Positions 28,087 through 36,343 are shown, counted from the stretch's first letter. The stretch: DNA of 64,000 bases from Sphaerotilus sulfidivorans (GCF_013426975.1 NZ_JACCPY010000002.1:62001-126000); one strand, 5' to 3'. Numbers and translations are program-made. The notes: generated by a model from the sequence alone, not told the origin.

Positions 28087-28710
28087 TCAGCAGCCGTCGG
28101 TCTGGCCGGCCGCCAGGGAGCGCGCCGGGTCGCAGACGCGCACCCGCCCGCCGGCGAAGACATGCACCTCGAGCGGTCGATCGGCGCCGGCGGCGCTGGC
28201 GCGATAGACGATCGGGCGGGTCAGCGTGGTCGGCGCGCTGCAGTTCGCGCCCAGCCCGGTGCTGCTGCTGCTGACCGGCCGGCCGATCATGTTGAAGCAC
28301 AGCAGCGCCGGACCGCTCAGCGTGACCTGCTCCTGCCGGGCCTTCGAGCTGCCCAGGATGAAGAGCGTGCTGTCGCCGGTCGCCTCGCCGGCCAGGCGGG
28401 GCAGGGCCTGAGCGAACCAGGCGCTGCCATCCGCGCCCGGCGCGGAGCCGAGGTCGGGCGTGCCGGCGGTCAGCGCGAACACCGTCAGCCGGTGGCGTCG
28501 CAGCGCCTCGGCCTGGGTCAGGCGCAGATCGTTGCCGATCCGCTCGGCCACGCCTCGCACCCGTGCATTGGCCGCCCAGGTGGCCAGCGGCGGGGTGGCG
28601 GCCAGCAGCAGCAGCGCGAGCACGCCCAGCGTCACCAGCAGCTCCACCAGCGTGAAGCCGCCGGGCCGGGCGGGCCCGCGCCGATGCACGGAGGGCTCAG
28701 GCTTCAGCAT
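28087..28710 (-). CDS. fimT: Minor pilin FimT/GspH-type
   Basis: The 207-residue protein has the prepilin site RPGG18-FTLVELLVTLGVLALLLLA with Glu23 at +5 and the FimT/GspH block RIGNDLRLTQAEALRRHRL. A Cys pair near the C-terminus (GANCSAP, VRVCDPA) plus a terminal Cys may form a disulfide. Its ATG overlaps the pilE stop by 7 bp. It belongs to the pilus tip-priming complex. Confidence 0.86.
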   Translation of the reverse strand: MLKPEPSVHRRGPARPGGFTLVELLVTLGVLALLLLAATPPLATWAANARVRGVAERIGNDLRLTQAEALRRHRLTVFALTAGTPDLGSAPGADGSAWFAQALPRLAGEATGDSTLFILGSSKARQEQVTLSGPALLCFNMIGRPVSSSSTGLGANCSAPTTLTRPIVYRASAAGADRPLEVHVFAGGRVRVCDPARSLAAGQTDGC

Positions 28711-29159
28711 GTTCTCCCGGCGCGCAGGATCCAGCAGCCCGCGGGGGCTGTGCCCCAGTCGGCCGGCAGCGCGGTGCTGCGCTCGCGGCCGTTCTGGTCG
28801 AGGGTGTAGGCGAAGCCGGCGGTCGGGCCGCTGCCGGTGGCGGTGAGGGTGTAGCTCGAGGCGCTGGGCGCGCTGGCGCAGACCACCGTGAAGCTGGCGA
28901 CCGTGCGGCTCTCGGTGCAGGGGCCGCCGGCGTAGCTGCCGTTGCTGAGGAAATGCTGCTCCATCGCCGCACGCACCTCGGACAGCGCCCGGGTGGCCTG
29001 GGCCACCTCGCCGCGCTGCACATGGCGGCGGTAGCTCGGGTAGGCGAAGGCCGCGAGGATGCCGATCACGGTGATGACGATCATCAGCTCCACCAGGGTG
29101 AAGCCGCGCGGCACCCCCTCGGGCGCATCGGGACGGGAAGGAACAGGGCTCACGATCAC
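28704..29159 (-). CDS. pilE: Type IV pilin PilE-like
   Basis: The 151-residue protein has the prepilin site VPRG19-FTLVELMIVITVIGILAAFAYPSYRRHV, a near-perfect type IV pilin start with Glu24 at +5 and a Pro in the helix. The C-terminal cysteines (GPCTES, VVCAS, GCWIL, RTC) fit a disulfide-bonded D-region. It is the first gene of the pilE-fimT-pilV-pilW-pilX-pilY1 operon. In Pseudomonas and related groups pilE lies at the other end of the cluster, so the order differs here. It is either a major-pilin-like or a minor PilE subunit. Confidence 0.87.
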   Translation of the reverse strand: MIVSPVPSRPDAPEGVPRGFTLVELMIVITVIGILAAFAYPSYRRHVQRGEVAQATRALSEVRAAMEQHFLSNGSYAGGPCTESRTVASFTVVCASAPSASSYTLTATGSGPTAGFAYTLDQNGRERSTALPADWGTAPAGCWILRAGRTC

Positions 29160-29199
29160 GGCTCTCCGGGCAGGCTGCGAGCGCGGGGCTCGTCCCGGG

Positions 29200-29228
29200 T
29201 TTGCGGCCGTCCGGACCCCGAACTTGAG
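29200..29228 (-). promoter_or_regulatory. Flagellar-sigma (FliA)-like promoter of the pilE operon
   Basis: On the minus strand CTCAAGTTC (-35 part) is followed after 12 bp by GCCGCAAA (-10 part). The sigma-28 consensus is TAAAGTTT-N11-GCCGATAA, so both halves are close and the spacer is one base long. A start near 29190 would leave a leader of about 30 bases. The rest of this 198-bp gap shows nothing else. Confidence 0.45.
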
Positions 29229-29357
29229 CGGAAGGAAACGCCTGCGTGCCGCGCTTATCCCGGCGGTGCCGGCCCGGCGTGGCGCTTAGCCTCGGGCCGT
29301 TTTCTCGTCTCATCGTCCCGCCTTCACTTTTCGTCTGCCTTCAGCGGAGCCTCCTGG

Positions 29358-30086
29358 ATGAACCCGAAGCCCCCCCGCGGGCGCTGGCTGCATGGCTGGC
29401 GCTGGCTCGCGCTGGCCGTCGCGGCCCAGCCCTGGGTGCTGTCCGCACAGCCCGCGCCCTCTGGCGCGCGGGTGCTGTCGAGCGGTGGCGATGGCGCCTC
29501 GGTCGCGCTGGGCGGGTCGATGGGCGAGCAGGTGGTGCTGATCATCGACGGCCGCACCCGGGTGGTCCGGGTGGGCGAGGCGGTCGACGGCATGGTGGTG
29601 CGCCGCGCGCCCGGCGGTGCGCTGCTGCTCGAGACCGGCCCGGGCCGGGCGCCGCAGCGGCTGGGCAGCACGCCGGTGCGGGTCGGCTCGCCCGCGCGCG
29701 GCATGCCGATGCCGGAGCGGCTGGTGCTGCAGGCCGGCGGCGACCGGCTCTACCGCGGCGAGGGCGAGATCAACGGCCGCGCGATCAGCGGCGTGGTCGA
29801 CACCGGCGCAAGCGTGATGGTGGTGCCGGCGGCGCAGGCGCGCCGGCTCGGCCTGCCGGAGCAGGGGGGCCGCGAGGTCGACGTGCAGACCGCCGCCGGA
29901 CGCAGCGTCGGGCGGCGGGTGAGGATCGACCGCGTGCGGCTCGGGCCGCTGGAGGCGCGCGATGTCGACGCGGTCGTCATCGATGTCGATCTGCCCTATG
30001 TGCTGTACGGCAACAGCTTCCTGCAGGACTTTCACCTGCAGTGGGGACAGGGGCGGCTGACGCTGTCGGTGGCGCCGCCGCCCTGA
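29358..30086 (+). CDS. Retropepsin-like aspartic protease, clan AA (TIGR02281 type)
   Basis: The 242-residue protein has a signal or anchor helix (about 15-30), a middle beta region, and a C-terminal pepsin-like half-domain with the active-site motif VVDTGASVMVVP (about 151-162) and YGNSFLQDFHLQ near the end. This is the layout of the TIGR02281 family of exported bacterial retropepsin-like proteases, which would dimerise. It starts at MNPKPP behind a GGAG-like site. It is divergent from the pilE operon and converges with phoX (18 bp apart). The substrate is unknown. Confidence 0.82.
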   Translation: MNPKPPRGRWLHGWRWLALAVAAQPWVLSAQPAPSGARVLSSGGDGASVALGGSMGEQVVLIIDGRTRVVRVGEAVDGMVVRRAPGGALLLETGPGRAPQRLGSTPVRVGSPARGMPMPERLVLQAGGDRLYRGEGEINGRAISGVVDTGASVMVVPAAQARRLGLPEQGGREVDVQTAAGRSVGRRVRIDRVRLGPLEARDVDAVVIDVDLPYVLYGNSFLQDFHLQWGQGRLTLSVAPPP

Positions 30087-30104
30087 GAGCGGGCCTGAGG
30101 CCGC

Positions 30105-32339
30105 TCAGCTGCCGATGCGCCCGCCGTCGTTCTTCGTGATGACGATGGTGGCCGAGCGCGGGCGCTTGCCGGCGCCGTAGCCGGCGTTCGACGGCCACTG
30201 GCTGGTGTACTTCGTCGGGTCGGCGACATCGGCCATCTTCGTGTTCTCGCCCGGGTGCTGGATGTTGATGAACATCGTCTTGCCGTCCGGCGTCTCGGCC
30301 AGGCCGGTGATCTCGCAGTCCTTCGGGCCGACCAGGAAGCGCTTGAGCGTGTCGGCGGTCGGTGCCTTGCCGATGAAGGTGTCGATGCTCAGCGCGCTGC
30401 TGTGCGCCAGCGTCTTCTTCACGCCATCGCCGACCGTGCCGGGAATGCCCGCCAGCATCATGCAGTTGGTCGCGTCGGTGTAGGCGCCGTCGTCGGTCTG
30501 GATCCAGCAGATGCCGGTGGACGGGCTGAACTTCAGGCCGTCCGGGCTGGAGAAGTCCTGGTCGGCGGTCAGGCTGGACAGGTTGACCAGGCCGGTGTCG
30601 GCATCGGCCTGTGCGCCGAACAGGTAGATGTCCCAGGTGAAGGTGGTGGCGGCGGCGCTGCCAGCGGCTTCCTTGACGCGCAGGATGTGGCCGTTGACGT
30701 TGCCCTGCTGCGAGCTCGTGCCCTTCGTGTCGGTGTAGGCGCGCGGGTTGGCGCTGTCCGGCGCGAGCTGGCTGCTGCTGCCTGCGGTCGGGCTGACACG
30801 ACGGTTGCTGTTGTTGGTCAGCGTGAAGTAGATCTCGCCGCTGGTCGGGTGGGTGGCGCACCACTCCGGGCGGTCCATCTTCGTGGCGCCGACCGCATCG
30901 GCGGCCAGGCGGCAGTTGATGCGGATGTCGGCCTCGTCGGCGAAGGCGTAGGCGGTGTAGGTCGCGGGGATCGCGGCCAGGTTCAGCTCGACCCACTGGC
31001 CGGTGCCGTCCGCGGCGAACTTGGCGACATAGAGCTTGCCGTTGTCGAGGTACTTGGCGCCGGTGGCCAGTCGGTCGACAGGATTGGCGTCCGCGGCCGA
31101 CCAGGCGGCGTCGGAGACGAACTTGTAGATGTACTCGTTGCGCGAGTCGTCGCCCATGTAGACCGCGAGCTTCTCGCCGGCCTTGGCCAGCGAGAAGGCG
31201 GCGCTCTCGTGCGCGAAACGGCCCAGCGCGGTGCGCTTGACCATGCGGCTCGACGGCCGGTAGGGGTCCATCTCGACGATGTAGCCCATGCCGTTCATCT
31301 CGTTGCGGTAGTCGTCGGTGCCGTCGGTCGAGGTGCCGGTCTTGGCGTTGATCCAGCGGGCGTAGATGTCGGCGGTGCCAGCGGTTTCCCAGCCGTGGCG
31401 CGAGGCAGCGCCTTCGGCACGGCCGTAGCGCTTGAGCGCGACCACCGACTTGTCGTTGCCGCGGGCCAGGTCGTCGCCGGCCGGGCGGGTGAAGTAGCCG
31501 AACCAGTTCTCCTCGCCGGTCAGAAAGCTGCCCCACGGCGTCTGGCCGGTGCCGCAGTTGTTCAGCGTGCCGCGGGTGCGGGTGCCGTCGATCGAGTACT
31601 TGGTCTTCAGTAGCGCATGGCCCTTGGCCGGGCCGCCGATGTCGACTTCGCTCAGCGCGGTGACGCGGCGGTTGAAGGTCGAGTTCTGCACATAGGCCCA
31701 GGTGCTGCCGGTCTTCTTGACCTCGACCACCGCGACGCCGTGAATGGCGGTTTCCTTGTCCACTTCCGAGGTCGGGCGCGGCAGGGTCGCCGTACCGCCG
31801 TTGGCGTGCAGGAAGAAGGACGAGCGGGTCTCGTCGGTGGTGGCCTCGTGGTTGATGGCGAGCAGGCCACGGTCGTTGGCGCTGGTCGAGGGCTGGCCGT
31901 CGGCCGACAGGCCGAACCACTCCATGCCGTCATGGTGGTCGCCACCGCGGTTACCGAAATCGGTGTCGGTGCCGTCGTTCTTGTAGGCGGCGGTCGAGGC
32001 GGTCAGCGGATCGCCCAGCGCGTAGACCACGGTGGCGGTGTAGCCGGCGGCCAGCGTCACCTTGTCTTCCATGCTCTTGGGCACTGCGGTGAAGCCGAGC
32101 TTGGACAGCGCGCCGGCGTTGGGCGTGGTCGGGGCCGGGGTGTCGTCATCGCCGCCGCCGCAGCCGGCCAGCGCGACGCTGCCGAACAGGGCGGTGGCCG
32201 CGGTGCCGACGCTGCCGCGCAGCAGGCCGCGGCGGCTCAGGCGCGCATCGAGCACCGTGGCGAAATGCGGGTTGTCGCTGGTGTTGCTGTCCTCTTCGGC
32301 GCGAGCGGCGAGGTGGCTGAGATCGACGGGCTTGTTCAT
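30105..32339 (-). CDS. phoX: PhoX-family alkaline phosphatase, Tat-exported
   Basis: The 744-residue protein is a PhoX/DUF839 calcium-iron phosphatase, which releases phosphate from organic esters outside the cytoplasm. Starting at MNKPVDL, the twin-arginine motif LSRRGLL (about 34-40) precedes a hydrophobic segment and then LAGC, a possible lipobox. PhoX blocks such as DNRGLLAINHEATTDE, GSFLTGEENWFGYF, GRFAHESAAF and YMGDDSRNEYIYKFV are clear. Direct repeats like a Pho box lie 68 bp upstream of the ATG, which fits induction by phosphate starvation. The frame extends 28 codons upstream without PhoX-like sequence. Confidence 0.92.
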   Translation of the reverse strand: MNKPVDLSHLAARAEEDSNTSDNPHFATVLDARLSRRGLLRGSVGTAATALFGSVALAGCGGGDDDTPAPTTPNAGALSKLGFTAVPKSMEDKVTLAAGYTATVVYALGDPLTASTAAYKNDGTDTDFGNRGGDHHDGMEWFGLSADGQPSTSANDRGLLAINHEATTDETRSSFFLHANGGTATLPRPTSEVDKETAIHGVAVVEVKKTGSTWAYVQNSTFNRRVTALSEVDIGGPAKGHALLKTKYSIDGTRTRGTLNNCGTGQTPWGSFLTGEENWFGYFTRPAGDDLARGNDKSVVALKRYGRAEGAASRHGWETAGTADIYARWINAKTGTSTDGTDDYRNEMNGMGYIVEMDPYRPSSRMVKRTALGRFAHESAAFSLAKAGEKLAVYMGDDSRNEYIYKFVSDAAWSAADANPVDRLATGAKYLDNGKLYVAKFAADGTGQWVELNLAAIPATYTAYAFADEADIRINCRLAADAVGATKMDRPEWCATHPTSGEIYFTLTNNSNRRVSPTAGSSSQLAPDSANPRAYTDTKGTSSQQGNVNGHILRVKEAAGSAAATTFTWDIYLFGAQADADTGLVNLSSLTADQDFSSPDGLKFSPSTGICWIQTDDGAYTDATNCMMLAGIPGTVGDGVKKTLAHSSALSIDTFIGKAPTADTLKRFLVGPKDCEITGLAETPDGKTMFINIQHPGENTKMADVADPTKYTSQWPSNAGYGAGKRPRSATIVITKNDGGRIGS

Positions 32340-32406
32340 GGCGGAGGGTTGCTGTCGGGTGAAGAGAGGTAACGGACGGCGCGATGGTGTGCGGCTTGCG
32401 TGAAAA

Positions 32407-32439
32407 ATCCGTGACGGATTCACGACGGCTGAGTGACTG
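32407..32439 (-). promoter_or_regulatory. Pho box: three PhoB-type 11-bp units upstream of phoX
   Basis: On the minus strand CAGTCACTCAG, CCGTCGTGAAT and CCGTCACGGAT follow each other without a gap. The last two give CCGTCGTGAATCCGTCAC, which matches the PhoB consensus CTGTCATAAATCTGTCAC at 14 of 18 positions. The position in front of phoX supports the call. Confidence 0.7.
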
Positions 32440-32508
32440 ATCTCGGCGTGAACACCGTGGCTTCACCCGCGACAATCACCCACCTTGTCCCTGCTGACCG
32501 CTTCCGCC

Positions 32509-32826
32509 ATGAACATCGCCTCGACATCTCCTGATCTTCGCCGCCGCCTGGCCGTGACCGCGCTCGCTCTGCTGCCGCTGACGCTGGCCGGCTGTGGCGT
32601 GGTGGCGGTGGCCGGCTCGGTGGCGGGCGCGGCGATCACCGTCGGCAGCACGGCGGTGTCGGTCGGGGCCACCGTGGTCAGCACCGGCGTCAAGGTGACC
32701 GGCAAGGCGATCGGCAAGACCCTCGACGCGGTCAGCGGCGAGCCGGCCGCCGCCGCGGCCGAGGGCGGCGGCATCGTCGTGGCGCCGCTGCCGGGCGAGC
32801 CCGGCGCCAGCGTGCCGGCGCGCTGA
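32509..32826 (+). CDS. Small lipoprotein
   Basis: Starting at MNIASTS gives 105 residues with a lipoprotein signal ending in LAGC (Cys about 29). The mature part is a Val/Gly/Ala/Thr-rich amphipathic stretch (TVGSTAVSVGATVVSTG, then VKVTGKAIGKTLDAV) and a short Pro-rich tail. It is divergent from phoX, so the Pho box could act on both. No enzyme motif is present. It resembles small repeat-type proteobacterial lipoproteins of unknown function. Confidence 0.7.
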   Translation: MNIASTSPDLRRRLAVTALALLPLTLAGCGVVAVAGSVAGAAITVGSTAVSVGATVVSTGVKVTGKAIGKTLDAVSGEPAAAAAEGGGIVVAPLPGEPGASVPAR

Positions 32827-32843
32827 GTCTGGCGTGGCGCGCG

Positions 32844-35246
32844 TCAGTCGTCGATCGGCGTGAGCTTGGCCACCGACAAGGCCAGCCACTTGGTGCCGTG
32901 ACGGCCGAAGCTGACCTGGGCGCGCGCGTCGGCGCCGCTGCCCTCCAGCGCCAGCACCACGCCCTCGCCGAACTTGTTGTGGAACACGCGCAGGCCCTTG
33001 CGCAGGCCCTGGCCGCTGGGGTCGGGCTCGCGCCGCGGCGGCAGCGGGGCGGGCGCCGGGGCCGGGGCCGCGCTGCGGGCGAAGCCCGATGAGCCGCCGC
33101 CGTAGCTGCTGCCCCGGCCGGACCCGCCCCCGAAGCCGGAGCCTGAGCCGAACCCGCCGCCAAATCCACCCGAGAAGCCGCCCGAGAAGCCGCCTTCCTT
33201 CGGCGTCAGCCATTTCAGCGCGCCCTCGGGCAGCTCGGCCAGGAAGCGGCTGCGCGCGTGGTAGCGGGTCTGGCCGTGCAGCATGCGTGTCTGGCTGAAG
33301 CTCAGGTGCAGGCGCTGGCGCGCGCGGGTGATGGCCACATACATCAGCCGGCGCTCTTCCTCCAGCCCGTCGGGCTCGGCGGCGGCGTTCTCATGGGGAA
33401 ACAGGCTCTCCTCCAGCCCGGTGATGAAGACCGCGTCGAACTCCAGCCCCTTGGCTGCGTGCACCGTCATCATCTGGATCGCGTCCTGGCCGGCCTGGGC
33501 CTGGTTGTCGCCGGCCTCCAGCGCGGCGTGGGTCAGGAAGGCGGCCAGCGGCGAGATGATCTCGCCGGTGTCGGCATCCGGCAGCAGGCCGGCGGTCTCG
33601 TCGACCGGCAGCGCCACCACCTCGCGGCCGAAGCCCTCGACCGTCACGAAGGATTCGGCGGCGTTGACCAGCTCCTCCAGGTTCTCCACCCGGTCCTGGC
33701 CCTCGCGCTCGGCGCGGTAGAAGTCGATCAGGCCGCTGGTGTCGAGCACATGCTCGATGATCTCGCGCAGCGTGCGCCCGCGGGTGTCCTCGCGCAGGCC
33801 GGCGACCAGCCGCACGAAGTTCGCCATCTTGGTGCCCGCCGCGCCGCCCAGCGCCCCGACCGACTGGTGCAGGCTGCGCCCGGTGGCGCGCGCGATGTCC
33901 TGCAGCTGCTCGACCGAGCGTGCGCCGATGCCGCGCGCGGGGAAGTTCACCACCCGCAGGAAGCTGGTGTCGTCGTCCGGGTTCTCGATCAGGCGCAGAT
34001 AGGCCAGCGCATGCTTGATCTCGGCGCGCTCGAAGAAGCGCAGCCCGCCGTGGACGCGGTAGGGCACGCCAGCGTTGAACAGCGCCGTCTCGATGACACG
34101 CGACTGCGCGTTGCTGCGGTAGAGGATGGCGATCTCCGCGCGGGCGGTGCCGGCGCGGTGCAGCTGCTCGGCCTGCTCGAGCACCCACTGCGCCTCGGCG
34201 AAGTCGCTGGGCGACTCGTGCACCCGCACCGGTTCGCCCGGGCCCGCCTCGGTGCGCAGGTTCTTGCCCAGCCGGCCGGTGTTGTGCTCGATCAGCGCAT
34301 TGGCCGAATCCAGGATGTTGCCGAAGGAGCGGTAGTTGCGCTCGAGCTTGATCCGGTGGCGCACCCGGTACTCGCGCTCGAAGTCGGCCATGTTGCCCAC
34401 GCGCGCGCCCCGGAAGGCGTAGATGCTCTGGTCGTCGTCGCCGACCGCGAAGATCGCGCCGGTGGCGGCCTCGCCCAGCGCGTCGCGCTCGCCCGGCATC
34501 GCCGCGAACATCTTCAGCCAGGCGTACTGCAGCCGGTTGGTGTCCTGGAACTCGTCGACCAGGATGTGGCGGAAGCGCGCGCGGTAGTGCGCGCGCAGGT
34601 GCGGGTCGTCGCGCAGCAGCTCGAAGCTGCGCAGCATCAGCTCGGCGAAGTCGACCACGCCCTCGCGCTGGCACTGGTCCTCGTAGGCCTGGTAGATCTC
34701 GGCGAGCTTCTGCGTCTGGGCGTCGCGCACCTCGATGTCCTTCGGGCGCAGGCCGTCCTCCTTGGCGCCGGCGATGAACCAGGCGACCTGCTTGGGCACG
34801 AAGCGCTCCTCGTCGAGCTGCATCGCGCGGATCACCCGCTTGACGGCGCTGACCGCATCGCCCGCGTCGAGGATCTGGAAGGTCTGCGGCAGATTCGCCT
34901 GCTTCCAGTGCGCGCGCAGGAAGCGGTTGCACAGGCCGTGGAAGGTGCCGATCCACATGCCGCGCACGTTGAAGGGCAGCATCGCCGACAGGCGCGTGAG
35001 CATCTCCTTGGCGGCCTTGTTCGTGAAGGTCACCGCCATCAGGCCGCCGGGCGAGACCTGGCCGGTCTGCAGCAGCCAGGCGATGCGGGTGGTCAGCACG
35101 CGGGTCTTGCCGGAGCCGGCGCCGGCGAGGATCAGCGCGGGCTCGGCCGGCAGCGTCACCGCGGCGAGCTGTTCCGGGTTGAGGTTCGCCAGCAGGCGGG
35201 ATTCGGGCGGCAGCGTGGCCGGGACGGGCGAGGACGACGGAAGCAT
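32844..35246 (-). CDS. uvrD: ATP-dependent DNA helicase, UvrD/Rep/PcrA type
   Basis: The 800-residue superfamily 1 helicase unwinds DNA 3' to 5' in repair. Motifs: LNPEQLAAV (Q motif), Walker A GAGSGKT (42-48), VDEFQDTN (Walker B, about 231), GDDDQSIYAFRGA, ERNYRS, and late TVHAAKGLEF and VAITRARQRL. The C-terminal region is unusual: a Gly/Phe/Ser-rich low-complexity stretch (about 680-730) followed by an Ala-Pro linker, then a Tudor-like tail (GLRVFHNKFGEGVVLALEG) as in PcrA and UvrD. UvrD and Rep cannot be separated firmly without comparison; the tail favours UvrD/PcrA. Confidence 0.92.
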   Translation of the reverse strand: MLPSSSPVPATLPPESRLLANLNPEQLAAVTLPAEPALILAGAGSGKTRVLTTRIAWLLQTGQVSPGGLMAVTFTNKAAKEMLTRLSAMLPFNVRGMWIGTFHGLCNRFLRAHWKQANLPQTFQILDAGDAVSAVKRVIRAMQLDEERFVPKQVAWFIAGAKEDGLRPKDIEVRDAQTQKLAEIYQAYEDQCQREGVVDFAELMLRSFELLRDDPHLRAHYRARFRHILVDEFQDTNRLQYAWLKMFAAMPGERDALGEAATGAIFAVGDDDQSIYAFRGARVGNMADFEREYRVRHRIKLERNYRSFGNILDSANALIEHNTGRLGKNLRTEAGPGEPVRVHESPSDFAEAQWVLEQAEQLHRAGTARAEIAILYRSNAQSRVIETALFNAGVPYRVHGGLRFFERAEIKHALAYLRLIENPDDDTSFLRVVNFPARGIGARSVEQLQDIARATGRSLHQSVGALGGAAGTKMANFVRLVAGLREDTRGRTLREIIEHVLDTSGLIDFYRAEREGQDRVENLEELVNAAESFVTVEGFGREVVALPVDETAGLLPDADTGEIISPLAAFLTHAALEAGDNQAQAGQDAIQMMTVHAAKGLEFDAVFITGLEESLFPHENAAAEPDGLEEERRLMYVAITRARQRLHLSFSQTRMLHGQTRYHARSRFLAELPEGALKWLTPKEGGFSGGFSGGFGGGFGSGSGFGGGSGRGSSYGGGSSGFARSAAPAPAPAPLPPRREPDPSGQGLRKGLRVFHNKFGEGVVLALEGSGADARAQVSFGRHGTKWLALSVAKLTPIDD

Positions 35247-35475
35247 CGCGGAATTCTACGGGGAGCCCCCAGGCCGCCGGCACCGTGCGCCGCCCGAGCT
35301 GAACGAGGGCGAAGAACGCCGGCGTTCCCGGTCGCGCGGCCCCGGATTCCCGTGTGGCCGCGCGACCCGGCCGGGGGGATGGCGGGTGGGCTGCGGGCTG
35401 AGAGCATGCCTGCCATCGGCCGATCCGTGCGATCGGTCACGAACAACCGCCTGAGCCGCCCGAGCCTTTTCGCCC

Positions 35476-35925
35476 ATGAACACCTCCGACCTGCGCCGCC
35501 TGCTGCTGTTCACGCTGCTGGGCAGCCTCATGATGCTGCTGATGACCGTGCTGCATCTGGATCTGCCGACGCCGGACCTGCCGGTGCCGCTGGAGGGTGC
35601 GGCCCTGCCGGAGCAGGCCCGCACCGAGCGTCTGCAGGCCGAGGGCCGGGCGCTGTGGCAGGGCGACTGGGCGATGCAGGCCCGGCTGCCCGGTGCGGCC
35701 CGCGGCCTCGACGGTCAGGCCTCGCGCTGCGTGCGCTGCCATGGCGGCACCGCGCTGCCGCGCGCCCTGCTGACCCGTGTCGACAGCCAGGCCGGCCTGT
35801 GCCGGCTGCTGCGCGAGGGGGCTCGCGCCGACGGCAGCCGCATCGCGCCCGCCATGCCGCGCTATGACGCGACCGAATCCGACTGCGCCGCCCTGTGGAT
35901 GCATCTGGCCGCGCCGACGCGCTGA
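35476..35925 (+). CDS. Small membrane-anchored c-type cytochrome
   Basis: The 149-residue protein has one N-terminal membrane segment (about 9-27) and a single heme c motif CVRCH (85-89); Met127 in PAMPRYD is the likely sixth ligand. It would be held in the inner membrane with the heme in the periplasm, as an electron carrier or as part of a larger oxidase. No respiratory genes flank it, so the partner is unknown. The 229 bp before it (35247-35475) hold only a short inverted repeat, CCGATC-N5-GATCGG, at 35420-35436. Confidence 0.78.
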   Translation: MNTSDLRRLLLFTLLGSLMMLLMTVLHLDLPTPDLPVPLEGAALPEQARTERLQAEGRALWQGDWAMQARLPGAARGLDGQASRCVRCHGGTALPRALLTRVDSQAGLCRLLREGARADGSRIAPAMPRYDATESDCAALWMHLAAPTR

Positions 35926-36111
35926 CGAATATCTCGACAACAGGATTTCGGGAATTTCACGATACCTAGGTACGGTTCATTCCAAAGTGGGAGTGGTCGT
36001 ATATCCGATGCCGATGCAACAGGTTTTATGCGGCTGGGTACCGTGCTTGTGCCCTGTTGCTGGCTGTCGAATCAGGTTGCATGAAAACGTGATTTCTTAG
36101 CAGAATCGGGC

Positions 36112-36139
36112 CTCAAGTTCGCGGCCGACATGCCGCGTG
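36112..36139 (+). promoter_or_regulatory. Flagellar-sigma (FliA)-like promoter of the surface-protein operon
   Basis: CTCAAGTTC and GCCGCGTG are separated by 11 bp, the exact sigma-28 spacing; the -35 half and the GCCG of the -10 half match, the last four bases do not. The segment closely resembles the site before pilE, sharing CTCAAGTTCG and GCCGC. It would give a leader of about 200 bases. Confidence 0.4.
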
Positions 36140-36207
36140 CGGGTGAAGACGCTAGCCTTCGCGCCATGCCGCTCCTGTGGAGCCCCGGCGCAATGACTGG
36201 CTCGCGG

Positions 36208-36244
36208 ACTGAGATACCCCTGGAAAGGAATCTCGGTCCTTTTC
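36208..36244 (+). terminator. Terminator-like attenuator hairpin in the leader
   Basis: ACTGAGAT (36208-36215) pairs with ATCTCGGT (36230-36237) with one wobble pair and is followed by CCTTTTC. It lies about 100 bases before the start codon of the 1563-residue protein. Either it ends a transcript from upstream or it attenuates the operon. Confidence 0.45.
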
Positions 36245-36343
36245 GGTGCGTCAAGGGTTTTCACCTATTCCTGCCCGATGTGTTGTCGGGACGGTCTGCA
36301 GGGCGGATCCGGATCAGAAGAAACAGAAATCAAGGCTGACCTC

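Larger units (their letters stand above)
35926..36343 (+). other. Long leader region before the surface-protein operon
   Basis: This 418-bp non-coding stretch has lower GC than its neighbours in its first 180 bases. Elements seen are a FliA-like promoter (36112-36139), hairpins GCGGC-N6-GCCGC (36121-36136) and GCTCC-N3-GGAGC (36171-36183), a terminator-like hairpin (36208-36244) and a further hairpin CCCGA-N7-TCGGG (36274-36290). This suggests a structured 5' leader with possible attenuation. I could not match it to a riboswitch class. Confidence 0.45.

Noticed and set aside
35420-35436. CCGATC-N5-GATCGG before the cytochrome gene as an operator
   Set aside because: A single 6-bp inverted repeat in high-GC DNA is expected by chance, and no second copy was found.
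33258-35867. An 869-codon plus-strand frame opposite the UvrD-type helicase gene
   Set aside because: It is a complement of well-conserved helicase motifs, with no signal, domain or ribosome site.
36121-36205. Possible cyclic di-GMP-I riboswitch because of GACGCTAGCC in the leader
   Set aside because: It only loosely recalls the GACGCAAAGCC element, and the required upstream GGGCAAACC part and receptor helix were not found.
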